NCBI GenBank assembly: GCA_026225945.1
Contig: JAMJFZ010000320.1
Location: forward strand, 11,266,001-11,330,000
Direction of reading: 5' to 3'
From: Cricetomys ansorgei
Lineage: Eukaryota > Chordata > Mammalia > Rodentia > Nesomyidae
DNA: 64,000 bases
Shown here: positions 42,660 to 53,859 of the stretch, in pieces
How the letters are laid out: every line of letters starts with the position of its first letter
Numbering within the stretch: the stretch's first letter is position 1
Notes under the pieces: generated by a model
The model's database searches: none
What the model was told of the DNA's origin: nothing
Seen by the model: only the letters and a program-made list of their open reading frames with translations
Position numbers and translations under genes: made by a program

Positions 42660-43492
42660 GTGCATTTAGGTTCAAAAGGCTGTTTATTTTTATTTTTTTG
42701 TCTGATTCAATCACTGGTCCTGGAGCCCTAAGCTTTTTGGCCTCTGTACAATCTAAAATGTTTAAGCCCCTGAGGCTTACTGCTGACTGAGCCACTCTGA
42801 CTAGCTCCTTCTGAATTCTGACTTTTCTGGTTCAATTCAACTCACTCATTGTTCTGGCCCAAACTCTCCTATAAGCCACCTGGTTCAAACTGATCTTCTG
42901 AATTGGCTTACTGTTTCTTACTGAACTTTTCTGACTCTGGCAGACTGTCTGACTGCCTCAGACTGAACTGCTCTGCTTGGCTTCAAACTAACTTACTCTT
43001 CCTGTCTGATACTGACTTCTGCCAAGCTGCCTTTGTGTTTCTGTGTCTCTTCCCCAGCTTGCCTGCTTCAGACTGCTTACCTCATACCGCTGGCTGTAAC
43101 TGACTGCTATAACTAACTCTTCTCTGAGCTGAGAGCCTGCCTTTCTATCGTGAGAGTGGGCGTGTCTTCACCCTGATTCACTCTGCTAGCTCTTCCTCTG
43201 ATTCTTCACTTTGCTGGTACTTCACTCTGACTCATCTTAGACATCACTCCCAATCTGACACTGACTCCTGTGCTCTGCCTACTGTGTCTGCTTCCACATT
43301 CTGTTTCTGTCTTAGGGATTAAAGGTGTGGACCATCACTGCCTTCTGAATACTGGGATTAAAGGTGTGTACAAACATTCTTAACATTCTTTCTGCATTCC
43401 ACACAGGCCTCTACATTTGATCCCTTCATATAGACCCCTGGAATACAGACCCTTCCTAGCTTTCACATAGGCCTATTCCTCTACAAGCCTTT
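42660..43492 (-). mobile_element. Unassigned retroposon family X, copy 2
   Basis: Same order as copy 1. On the minus strand it begins TAGAGGAATAGGCCTATGTG and AAAGCTAGGA, has two TTTAATCCC boxes (around 43357 and 43318 in plus coordinates) and an AGTCAGTTACAGCCA-type middle. It ends near ATAAACAGCC. A T-rich stretch at 42684-42700 takes the place of the AATAAA region. Confidence 0.7.
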
Positions 43493-43494
43493 GC

Positions 43495-44705
43495 AACCCA
43501 CACTCTCCCCTACCCCATCAGGGAGAATAATATGAGCAATGGCTATGACCTCAGGAATGGCAGTACTGGCCTGCAGGCAGTGAGATGGCCAGGAAGGTCT
43601 AGTCACAGTATGAGGACTGATCCCTTGTCGACCCTGAGTGCACACCCATGCAGGTCATAGCCTCTAGCTGTGTGTCTCCTAGTGGCTCACGCTGGCTGCT
43701 GTTCCCCTGCTTGCCAAGTGCTCAACTCTGATTCTTTTTGCAGTATGCTTTGCTCCATTCTCTGAGGAGCACTCCAAGCCTGGCGGGTAGCGATAGGGCA
43801 GTTGGAGTGTGGCCAGAGCCTCCCAGCATCTGAGTACTCTTCCTTCTTGGGGTTGCCTAGCTACCTCGTTCTCCATCCTACTGGTCCCACAGCCACGAAT
43901 GTGTCTCCAGTTCAGTGTCCTCCATGTCTGTGGGCTGATACCTCGGGCTCGATCTGCCTTCCCTCCTCTCTCTACTTTCGGTCAGTTAAGTTTTCCCTTC
44001 TGTCATGATGCTGCATCTTCCCAATCACTTCTGATCACAAAGTTCTTCCCATGGGACTAGGTATCAGTGTAGCATTTTCCGGGTCCGTATACACATGAGG
44101 AGCCAGGGGCAACGTGAGTGGAGGTGGCAGGACAGTGGCTGGCATCCTGTTGGATTCTGCCTGTAGCCTCCACACCATCTTGAGTCCTGTCTGCAGCTCT
44201 GCTCTTCCATCTTAGACTCCACTCACGGCCTGCCTCCTCCATGTTTTGCCCAGCATCTGTAGGCAGTGATGGTGCCTGGCGGGGCCTGCTCCTTGTCTCT
44301 CTGTTGTGGTGCCACCCTGCTCCTCCATCTCAAGCTCTCCTCCCAGCTCATTTCTCCACACTGCAGGCTGAATCTGCGGGCTGAGTGGGAGCCCTTTCCC
44401 TACAGGTAGTGCTCAGTGGATGTCCTTCTCAGCCAGACTACCCTCCCGGCTTGCTTCCTCCAGGCTGAAGGCTGGACTCATGGACTCATTCTGCCATGCT
44501 TCCTCTCTCCCCACTCAGCACCAGATCTGTCACTGGCTTTGTCTTTCCAGCCACGCCCAATTCTCAAAGTTCTCCTTGCAGGCTCTGTGCTAGTGTAGCT
44601 TCCCCATCCATGAATATGTGAGGAGCCAAGGGTACCTTGAATGGAGGCAGCAGGGCAGTAGCTGGAGCCCTGTGGGGGCTCTGCCTGCTGTCCTGCTGCC
44701 ATCTA
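43495..44705. repeat. GC-richer block with ~526 bp imperfect tandem duplication
   Basis: Markedly richer in C and G than the surroundings. The segment around 44065-44180 (GTGTAGC, GAGGAGCCAGGGGCAACGTG, GGCAGGACAGTGGCTGG) recurs at 44590-44700 (GTGTAGC, GAGGAGCCAAGGGTACCTTG, GGCAGTAGCTGG) at an offset of about 526. The flanks match too: CACAAAGTTCTTCCCATGGG against CTCAAAGTTCTCCTTGCAGG. On the minus strand it contains AAGATGG motifs, the YY1 core. An L1 5' promoter region is one explanation. Short frames here show no known domain. Confidence 0.6.
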
Positions 44706-44921
44706 AGCGATACTTCTATACATTTTTTTTTCTTTAAACCGTTGGTATGTAGAAATGACTGAATTTTAAGATTTTTTTTCCTACCCGAAATCCAATGATT
44801 TTGATTTTTTTCTTTCTTTCTTAATTTTACTAATTTATCCATAGATTGATTTTGTTGCTATTGTTGTTTCTTTTTTCTCTTTTGGGAGAAAGAGATGTTT
44901 TCATGTATCTTTTATTATTAC

Positions 44922-44952
<31 letters not shown>

Positions 44953-45294
44953 GCTTGGGGCATCTAGTCAGTCACTGAAGAGTGATGGTATTACTGTCCC
45001 CATTTAGTTGTCAATCTCAAGAGGAAAACTTTCTTATTTCACAGATAAGTACAGTGACTGATTATAAGAGTATATGCAGAGGAAAATGGATATGTTTTCT
45101 TTGTATAGTTCAATGAGTTCTCGTAAAGTGGATAAATTTGAGTTAAATACCCAGATCTAGAAATCATCTCTCCCAAAGCTCTTCTGTTGTTCCCCAGAGT
45201 ATGGCCGTTCTCTGACACCTGAATGCTAAATCGTCTGTTAGTCTGAGGTGGCTCCATTTATTGCTTCTTTTCCAAAGTCTTTTTTTTTTTTTTT
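44706..45294. other. Mostly unrecognised, with (TTA)n
   Basis: A T-rich stretch (44720-44900) and a TTA/ATT microsatellite at 44910-44952, then about 340 bases with no confident assignment. Confidence 0.5.
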
Positions 45295-45590
45295 TTTGTC
45301 TAAAAAGGAATTCATGTTGAATTTTGAGGAATATCTTCCCTTTATCAGTTGAGTTCATCACATTGTTTTCCTTCCTTATAGTTAGTACAGCAAATTACAT
45401 TGTTATTGGAATATACCCAGTGGGATGATGATTTATTATCCTTTAAATGTATGTTACAGGTTTTGATGTCCTGATATTTTTGCTCTGTATTCCTGTTCAG
45501 GAACATTATTTATCACAAATATTTTCTCTTGCAACAATGTTGTAAGTTTTTTGTGTCAGTTTTATCTACTCTAAAAAAAAAAAAAAAAAA
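45295..45590 (-). mobile_element. Ancient L1 (L1M-type) ORF2 region, part 2
   Basis: TATCAGTTGAGTTCATCACA (45344), TTGGAATATACCCAGTGGGA (45406), TTTGATGTCCTGATATTTTT (45463) and CCTGTTCAGGAACATTATTT (45492) match the reverse ORF2 segment that lies 5' of the 41240-41790 piece. Confidence 0.6.
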
Positions 45591-45661
45591 ATCATGTTTG
45601 GAAAAATTAGCTGGTTTTCATTCTCCAGGAGAATAGGTATAGGACAAGTGTTACTTATTTC

Positions 45662-45823
45662 ACAGGGCTTGCCAGATGGCTCAGCAGGTAATGTTCTCAC
45701 TGTAGAGCCTGGTAACCTGAGTTTAATTCCTGTGATCTGCATAGGGCAAGGAGCACAATCCCTGCAAGCTGTCCTCCGACTTCCACACTCATGTCATGAT
45801 GTGTGTATGTGCGTGCATGCACA

Positions 45824-45858
<35 letters not shown>

Positions 45859-45888
45859 AGAGATAAATAAATGTCTTAAAATTGGAAG
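45662..45888 (+). mobile_element. B3 (B2-family) SINE with CG/CA tail
   Basis: CAGGGCTTGCCAGATGGCTC, AGCAGGTAATGTTCTCACTG, GAGTTTAATTCCTGTGATCT and CAAGCTGTCCTCCGACTTCC lead to a tail with alternating GTGCGCGCGCGCACAC and CA units, then AAATAAATGTCTTAAAATT. Confidence 0.93.
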
Positions 45889-48137
45889 AGATGAAGGATT
45901 AGTATGAAAAGTTACCAATAGTGTGAATTTGCGTATGGAGGCAATAGGAGGGAGAGCTGTTGGTTTATATTATAATTTTGGTTAAAGGTGGTAATGACCT
46001 TGACTGCGTTAGTGTCGTGGAAGGGAGAAGACAAATAATAGCAATGTTAATTTTTTAGAATTTATTTGACACTTGCTCTTAGACTTTATGTAATTTAAGT
46101 GTATCTTGGTCTGATGGAAGAGAAGAAAACTTACCATCATGTTGAAATTTAAAAATTATAGGATTGGGAGAAGGGGATTGCTAGCTACAATAAAAAAAAA
46201 AGTCAAGTGGTGGGATCCTTTAAGGTTTAGGAGTAAATTTGTTTTGGGGGATGCTGAGTTAAAAGTATAAAAAGATCTCTGGAATGATTGGGATTTGTAG
46301 AACAAAGAATGGTAGAAATGTGAGGGGTCCATGCATAGAAGAACAGCAAGACAAAACCAAACCCCAGGCAACCAGCAACAACAACAACAATAAACATGTG
46401 CAGGTTAATCTATATCTAAACGAACGGACAGCTATCTATATGAATCATGCCATGTGTTAATTCTTTACTAGGTCTGCCCCTCCCCCCCCTTTTAATGACA
46501 GTTGGATCTTCTGCAGAGAGGTCAGTATTCTGCCATTATTCCTATCTAGTCTGAGATTACTGGGTGAACTCTCTAAAATATTTGTTAGGAATTGAGAACA
46601 GAATTCTAGGGACACGAGTCCTATTTTCCCTTTCTGTACACAGTCAGCTTTCCTCCTGTACACTGTCAGTCTCATCCCTTTCCCTCCCACTTGGACTTTG
46701 TAGACTCATACTTACTGTTTACAGCAACATTTTGGGTGGAATAAGAAAAAAAAAATAGGACAGATTATATAAAACTTGGATGTTGGATGGGGAGATGAAA
46801 GCAGTACGTAGGAGTAATTTATTATTTGTGTTGAAGATCTTAATAGTTACCTAAACTTGAATGGCAGGCACATCTTTGATAATTGAATATCATTTATAAG
46901 TTTTATCAGCATTAGTGAGGACATGAATAAAGTGGACTGGTCCCAACATATAAACATGAAACCATGTTTAGTATGAATTTGCCTCTACAGAGTAGTAGCA
47001 TCCTTTTCAAGTGGCTTTTCCATACATATAAATGTTTCACATAAGGAATATCCTTTAGCTGTCTTTAGCTTAGAAAAAAACCCTTTTGTTCTTTTCTTAC
47101 TATAAACTAATAACAGATAATTTGCTTTAAATGTTGCCTTAAAATATATAGTGATGAATTTATCTGCCGGGGAGCCTCTCATGATTTTCTACTCTAACAT
47201 TTGCTCTGTGCCGTAAAACATATAATCCTTTTACAAGCACAATCCTGAAATGCTTTGTTTCCTCTTCTGTGCATATGAGCATGCTCATCGAAAGCATATT
47301 GTGTGTAAAGGTTGTCAGTTGTTTAATTTTGTGTACTGATGGTGAGTTGAAAATCTTTCCAACCTTCTTTTATTAAAAATAATTTATACAGTACCACCCT
47401 TAAGATTTGGTGTTAACAGTAAAATTAGTTCTAGAGCTATTAAAATGAAGAACGAGAGGAAAACTACCATGTTAAAAATGAATAATGTATTTATTTTAAT
47501 CTTTGTATTCCCTATCCCCACTTGGCTACTAAAAGGGATGCAGCAGAATTCCCCAAAAGTGTTAATGTTTCCTGGACCTACTCCAGGGACATGTCAAAAG
47601 AATTTTGAAAGGAATATCCATTTATGCATAGCTGCTGTGGAATACATAATAGCACATATTACTATGCTTATAAAAGGAGCATGGGCAGCTCATGAAAAAC
47701 ATGAAAGAAGTGTGTGAACCCTTTTGTTGTTGTTCATGGTGAAACCTAAATTGTTTGCATGTGAACAGACTTCATTGTTTACAAAATCTGCATAATATTA
47801 GCAGCAGCAATGGAATGATAGGGGAGGTAGATATAAGAACTTGGAGACTTGTGAAAGACTGATTATTATTCATAGAGATTTCCGTAATGAACAGCTCTCC
47901 CCCAAATAATCTGAAAAAAAAAATAACAATGAGGACAATTAAAATCAATGCTAGCAATTCTGAGTTGTTTTAAATTGTAGGTTGATCTGGATCAAGGGGG
48001 TTAATAAGACTTTAGAAAATGATTAAGGTTTTAAGAGAGGCAGTGGTCCTTCTTTTAAAGAAAATTATCCTTCTCCATAGTTTATATTTTCTGTATAGGG
48101 TGTGTGTGTGTGTGTATTTATGTGTATACACTATATA
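45889..48137. other. Long unique stretch, candidate conserved non-coding DNA
   Basis: About 2.2 kb with only short A-runs (46190, 46745) and a CAA run (46375-46392). 46980-47760 in particular shows no repeat signature and has balanced, non-monotonous composition. A 90-codon plus-strand frame (47445-47717) has no domain I recognise. Function is unproven. Confidence 0.4.
48099..48116. repeat. (GT)n microsatellite, short
   Basis: Nine GT units beside an old B1. Confidence 0.9.
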
Positions 48138-48245
48138 TGTTTGCAGTAGTGTAGTTCCATAGCCCAGGCTGATCTTAAAATGATTACCTTTCTGTTTCAG
48201 TCTCCTTTGTGTGTTGGGATTGTGGGTATGCACAACATGTACCTG
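48138..48245 (-). mobile_element. Old B1/PB1 SINE
   Basis: TTCCATAGCCCAGGCTGATC, TTTCAGTCTCCTTTGTGTGT and TTGGGATTGTGGGTATGCAC are the reverse of an early B1. Confidence 0.7.
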
Positions 48246-48302
48246 ATTGCAATGGTTTTTATTTTTTTTTACCTAGGATGCTCTTTAAAAGCATGTATGT
48301 AG

Positions 48303-48845
48303 GAGGGGCTGAGAAGATTGTTCAGGAGGTAAAGTGCTTGATGTGCAAGCATCAGAATTTAGGATTTCCAGACCCACTTAGCTGCTGGCTGTAGTGATAC
48401 AGTTTTACCCTAGCACAGGAAGATAGACACAGGCGGATCCCATTAACTCATTGATCAGACAGTGGAACAAACCAGGAACTCTAGGTTTAGTGAGAGACCC
48501 TGTCTCAAAAAATAAAGTAGAAATAGATAGAACAGCGGCTCTCAACCTGTGGGTTGTGAACGCTTTGGGGGTCAAATCATTCTTTTACAGGGGTCACCTA
48601 AGACCATCTGCATATCAGATATTTACATTATGATTCATAACAGTAGCAAAATTACAGTTAGGAAGTAGCAACGCAAATAATTTTATGGTTGGGGGTCAGC
48701 ACAGCATGAGGAGCTGTATTAAAGGGTCGCAGCACTGGGAGGGTTGAGAACCACTGAGATAGAAGTAAATGCCTGAAATCAACCTCTGGCTTCCGCTTGT
48801 GTGCTGCACACACGTGAGTGTCCCACCCACCCACACTCAGCTCAG
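48303..48845 (+). mobile_element. B4/RSINE1 SINE, split by URR1
   Basis: The head is AGGAGGGGCTGAGAAGATTG with TGCTTGATGTGCAAGCATCA. The B1-like body has ACCCTAGCACAGGAAGATAG and TAGTGAGAGACCCTGTCTCA-type sequence. Past the URR1 insertion it resumes with AATGCCTGAAATCAACCTCT, GGCTTCCGCTTGTG and a CA-like tail, so one SINE spans the DNA transposon. Confidence 0.88.
48533..48756. mobile_element. URR1-type hAT (Charlie) non-autonomous DNA transposon
   Basis: A 224-base element with terminal inverted repeats (CAGCGGCTCTCAACCTGTG at the left, GGGTTGAGAACCACTG at the right). Inside it has TTTTACAGGGGTCACCTAAG, CATTATGATTCATAACAGTA and ATTTTATGGTTGGGGGTCAG. It is flanked by perfect 8 bp duplications AGATAGAA (48525-48532 and 48757-48764), as expected for hAT transposition. 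It encodes no transposase. Confidence 0.97.
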
Positions 48846-50363
48846 GTAAGTTTTTCAAAGAGCCTATTTGAAGAGTGTTACATTTCGTTTGCCTGTAATT
48901 TTTATAGTTAATAGAGTTTGAAGACCAGTCTTAGAGTGAGGTCCTCCTTGTGAAACAGAAGTGACTCCGAGGACGCAACCTTATGACATGGAATGTACTG
49001 ACAGGAAACCAACCGAAGTGAGAGACAAAAAGAATTTGCCTTATTCGAGCATGGTTGGGTGTGTTGACTAGTTGGATGTATTAAGATGAAATTCTAGAGG
49101 CCAAGAATACTGGAAATGGAAGGGCTTATTGCAGTTCCCTTCAACTACCAGTAGTTAGGCAGGAAGTGGAAAACATCCATGAGATCGGAGCCGAGGCATC
49201 TTTTTCATGAGCTTGAGGAAGGAAAACCCTATAAACATGCACGGGCTTGGGAAAGAAATTCGTGGTGGGTAAAGGTTTGAAACAGGAGCGTGTTCTGTGA
49301 GGGAAAGTACCTGAAGGTTCTTGTTTGGTCCAGATTGTAAACAGAATGTGGTACCATCTCAACGGTGGTCCCTTTGGGATTTGTGTGAAGGATCTGAACA
49401 TCTGTTCGAGAATGTATAGCAGTTTTGTTGTTGTGGATGGTGGATTGGCCTGAAAGGAACCATTGGCTGAAATACTTTATCCTCTATCTGTGATAAAATT
49501 TAGGGTATTTCACTTAAAAAATTATCTGTCTACAATTAAAGTCATTCATGGCAGTTGTAAACATACAAGTCAGGTTCTCAGTTTACACACATATTTAGAT
49601 TTCAATTCTAAATCACAAGACTGATTATATTAGTCAACTACTTAAGATTCTTGGGAGGCTTTTTTTAAATTTGTGAGCAGACTCTCTCTGAATTAAGTTC
49701 TTTCTGGATCTCTCAACTATCTCTTATCAATTTTTCTACGTTCTGCATTAAACTACTAAATTTTGTTGAACAGGACTTGATGTTCATGACTTTACTGTTT
49801 GTAATTTTCTCTGTGATTCTGTTGCCTGCTAACAACTTCACACTTCTCCCCACCTAAAGATTTATTTCTCTTTTTGTATACAAGAGGTCATTTCCTTGCT
49901 TATGGAGCCATCTCCAAACTCTTAGGCATTACTCGGTCTTTGGTTTTGACTTCTGTGTCTCTACTACATCCTAGAAAGGATTTTATCTTGATAGCTGTAG
50001 CAGTTTCTTTATTTGTTTCCACATTTGTATACATTCCCTAATCTCTGAACTCCAGAGATAAAATTCAGTAACCATTTACTCTTTTCAAATGTATAAAGAC
50101 TACTAATCTTTGGGATTTAGGATTAAGAAATTATAATTCCTGAGACTTCTTGTAGAATTTTAAAATCATGAGTTATTGTTAAAACACTTCCAGCAATCCT
50201 TATACACTTGTTGTGAATATCAAAAATTTTGCTTACTTTGTGAGAAATTTTAAGGAGATGGGACACAGAAAGACTGTGAACTGCATACTTTGAAGGAGCT
50301 CCCCACTAAAAGCTGAGGAATCTGTCATAACCCAAGAACAAGTATAAAGAAAGCGAATCTTGT
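48846..50363. other. Unique DNA, no feature seen
   Basis: About 1.5 kb with no recognised repeat. 49700-50130 is T/C-rich with a faint L2-like flavour that I could not confirm. Confidence 0.45.
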
Positions 50364-50862
50364 GTGTTGAGAGAAACCTGTAGTCTACTGAGAAAGATGC
50401 CAAAGTGGGCACCAGCCTGCTCAAGAGAGGGTGCCTTCCCCTGGAATCAGTACAGGAGCTGTGAGCCACGTGCAGGCTCAGGGAGAAGTGTGGTAAGATG
50501 GCACCCAAAGGTGATGCCAGGCTTTCCTCTTGAGGGGAGGGGAGGGACAGTTTCATTATGGGATCCAAAGCTGTTTTCAGAACTCTGCTCTGTGCTGTGT
50601 GGGATCAAGGAGACAGTGAAGGATGGGATGTTCAAGTAAGCATTGTGGATTTCACGGGATAGGGAATAATAATCAGGTGATAGAGTCCTTGTGTGCATTG
50701 TATGTGCACTGGAGTTGTGTCTGTCATTTTCTTTGTCGGTTTTTAAGACAGACAAACCATTTTGCAGTAGTTCTAAAAGGGATTCTGGGGGAAGGCATTC
50801 TCTCTTGAGCTGGCCGATATTCACTTTGACATCTCTATAGCTTTTTCTCAACAAGGTTCCCT
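50364..50862. repeat. Imperfect inverted repeat, arms ~85 bp, ~325 bp spacer
   Basis: 50364-50455 read in reverse matches 50779-50862. Shared blocks on the right arm are GGGGAAGGCA, CTCTCTTGAGC, CACTTTG and CATCT, at the same spacing. A 141-codon minus-strand frame (50447-50872) spans it and resembles no family I know. It may be two oppositely inserted copies of one repeat, or a decayed foldback element. Confidence 0.65.
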
Positions 50863-52192
50863 TGCTGTACACTCATTCTTGGATATTTTGCAGATTCTTG
50901 AGATTTATTCTTGAGGAGAAGTTGGATTGATATTTAACTCTGTGGCTGATTCAGAGTCTGTTGACCTTTGAGGAAAAGTTTCTGCCTCTGTCATTGTCAA
51001 AAGTAAATAAAGCTATTCATTTTAAACTTGACATTAACATAATCTTAACTCAAAAAGAGCAATAATGGAAAGCTTTAAACATGGAAAATTGGTTTAGTTA
51101 AAAATAGAGAATTTGGCTTACTATGAGATTACTTATAAAGGTTTTCACTGATCAGTCAGGCTTATAGAAACCTTAACCTAGATGTACTGTTTCCTGGGGC
51201 TGGGGTGGGGTGATAATGTGGCTGGTCCTCTTTTATTCCATCCATCTATGTATCCCCATGATAATTTTTGAAGTATTTTAGTTTAAGTATTTTGGACCTA
51301 TTTGAAAATATCATCCTCATGTTTCATTTAAAGTTTTCTCTGTGTCTGAACAGCATTTTGGGTAAGAAACAAACATTCCCTCTACTTTTCCCCTAGCACT
51401 GTATTAATCACCTACTCCTAGCCTCTATCTCTCCCCTTAACTTCCTCCTTGCTCTGCGACCTCCTCCTGCCACACTGTGGGAAGAAGGTCCAGGGCCAGG
51501 TTGCTGCTGCTCAGGGCAAGGTTGCTGACCCCATTCTCCTTGCTACTACTTAAAGCAGATTTGTCAATAGCCTCCCACTGATGGATGCTGCCAACCCAGC
51601 AGGGAGCAGTGGGCTGTTTTCTTCTGTTGCTTGTTTACCTCCTGCTGCATTGATTGATGGCTAGCCTCTGGCTCTCAATCTCCTCTACCAATTGCTGTCC
51701 CAATTCAGCCTGCCTTGGGTGGGGGCAATATCCATGTGCCGTTCATTTTGGAAACTGCACTTTCTGACCAGGAGCAGTGTGTCCCATCTGTCTGTTTCTC
51801 TATCTGTCTCCCTACAGTTCTACTCTGTCTCAACTTCAGAAGTTCTAGAGTAGTGTAAGCAAAGAGAATATCAAAAGATTTGACAGATTTTCCTTCATAC
51901 AGCGTAGACACTGCCCTTTTAAATAATCCCCACCCCCCGGCCGCCAGTTTTCTTTGAAAAGAAAACCCAGTAAGTGATTTTAAAATCCTTATGTTACCAG
52001 AGATGTTAGGCTCAAAGCCTGGGCAATGTTTAGTCTTCACATTGACTATGTTGGGTCATGTACATATGAGGCTCTGCCTCTCATCTTCAATATTCTAGTT
52101 AACAACAGGTATTAGGGAAAAGCAGAGAAAGAATCTTTTTCCAGTGTGGCTACATTGGGAAGAGGAACAAATAAAGAGGTCAGTTGATACTG
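50863..52192. other. Unrecognised DNA
   Basis: About 1.3 kb. 51380-52070 is richer in C and T, with short frames (minus 51705-52040) of no known content. No repeat family recognised. Confidence 0.4.
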
Positions 52193-53115
52193 TGGAAATT
52201 GGGGTCTCCTCTGGGGGTTCTTAGTCTCATTAATAAAAACTAATTTAGGAACAGACACAAACAAAAGCTCAAGGATAATTTTTATTATAGTTTAAAAGAA
52301 AGAAAATTCAGAGCAGTCAAGTTGCATGCTTTGGCAGTTGCTCAGAGGAAGAGAAGGGAAAAGAAAAGAAAAAGCAGCGCCATGCTCTTTTGAGTTAAGC
52401 TGGCATGGAGCTCAGCTGCATGGTGGGAAGCAGCTGTATAGCAGGGAGGCAGCTGGCTCTAGGGAATAAGAAAGGAAGCCCAGAATGTTGGGGCAGGTGA
52501 GCTTAACACATATAGACAGGAGGAAAGGGAAAGTTATGCTTTTCTGAATAATTTAGAAAAGCAGGCTGGACACACCTCAGCTGTGGCCCTGTCTGTAAAC
52601 TGCTGTACTAGGGGATGGGAATTCTGCAAGGAGAAGTTCATTATCTCATTAAAAGGACAGTCATTCCACTTGTCTCATTAGCATGGATTAAAGTGAACCC
52701 ACCTTCATAGGGTAGCCCCTTAGTTAGCATTGACTCAGTCCAACTGAAATGTTAAATTTCCAACAAGGCCAGAGACTTCATTCTCTTGACCAGATGTTTT
52801 CTCTTAAGGGACCTTTAATGGTGCTATGCCACAGTGATTCACCTCAAGTCCATCTTATAGGTCTTGGCATGAGGTTCCAGTTTAAAAAGAGTACAAGAGA
52901 TGTGCTTAACTAAATAATCCTGGTCATCATATGATCCTGCCCATCACTGACACATCCTTATCTTCCTGGGCTCCTGATCTGCCCTTCAGGCTGTGAATAA
53001 AAATTCCTGAAAAGAAGCTGTGTTTGATTGTGAATGAAAAACTCTTGGAAGGAGTCTGTATCTGCAGAGACTGTAGCCATAGATGTGTGCGCTGATTGAT
53101 TAATTATTCTCATGG
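52193..53115 (-). mobile_element. Possible LTR (minus strand)
   Basis: Read on the minus strand the block ends AATAAAAATTATCCTTGAGC and then AGACCCCAATTTCCACA, a polyadenylation signal followed by an LTR-like CA end at 52193. The other end and any target duplication were not found, so this is a candidate only. Confidence 0.35.
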
Positions 53116-53121
53116 ATCATG

Positions 53122-53795
53122 GCAGAGGACAGTTTATTCTTTGCTAATTCAATCCCTGGTCCTAGTCCTGGAGCCTTTCAGTCTCAGTACAATCTAATCT
53201 TTAAGCCCAGAACTAGAAGGCTTCAGCCTCTGTACAATCTAATCTGTAAACCTAAACTTAGAATGTTTCAGCCTCTGAGACTTACTGCTGTCTGAACTCA
53301 TTCTGACTAGCTCCTTCTGAACTCCTAACTGTAAATCATAAACTGTCTGCTTTTGATCTCTGTTTTTCTCTTTTAGCTTATTCTGGACTGGCTCTGCTCT
53401 TGTCGGCTTCTTCTGAACTGAACTGTGAGCTGACTGCACTCAAACTTCCTGACTGAATTAACACTACTTCTCTCTGAGCTCTGCCTCTTGTCTGCTTCCC
53501 ATCTGTTTAGACTTTGCTTCTACTCTTTGAGCTCTGCTTCCACAATCTGCTTCTACCTTGCTTTCTTCTCTGAACTCTGAAATCTGCTTTTCTTCTCTGT
53601 TTCTCCCTCTGAGGTCTGCCTCTGCCTCCCAAGTGCTGGGATTAAATGTGAGCACTACCACAGTCATCTGAATTGGGATTAAAGGTGTGTACTATAAGGG
53701 GATTAAAGGCATGTACTAACATTCTTTCTACCCTAGAACAGCCATTCTGCCAGATTAAAAGATTAAATGTTCTTCTATAAGAGACTGGTGGACCA
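53122..53795 (-). mobile_element. Unassigned retroposon family X, copy 3
   Basis: The minus-strand 3' end is GAATAAACTGTCCTCTGCCA, nearly identical to copy 1. Shared plus-strand landmarks are TCAATCCCTGGTCCTAGTCC, TCTGTACAATCTAATCTGTA and TTCTGACTAGCTCCTTCTGA. The middle is shorter than in copies 1 and 2. The 5' part has three AATCCC-type boxes, one inside B1-like CTGCCTCCCAAGTGCTGGGA. Confidence 0.7.
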
Positions 53796-53859
53796 ATTAG
53801 AATTTCAGTATGGTGGGGAGATTGGAATTTTGCTGGTTTAGAGGCTAATTACCTCATCT

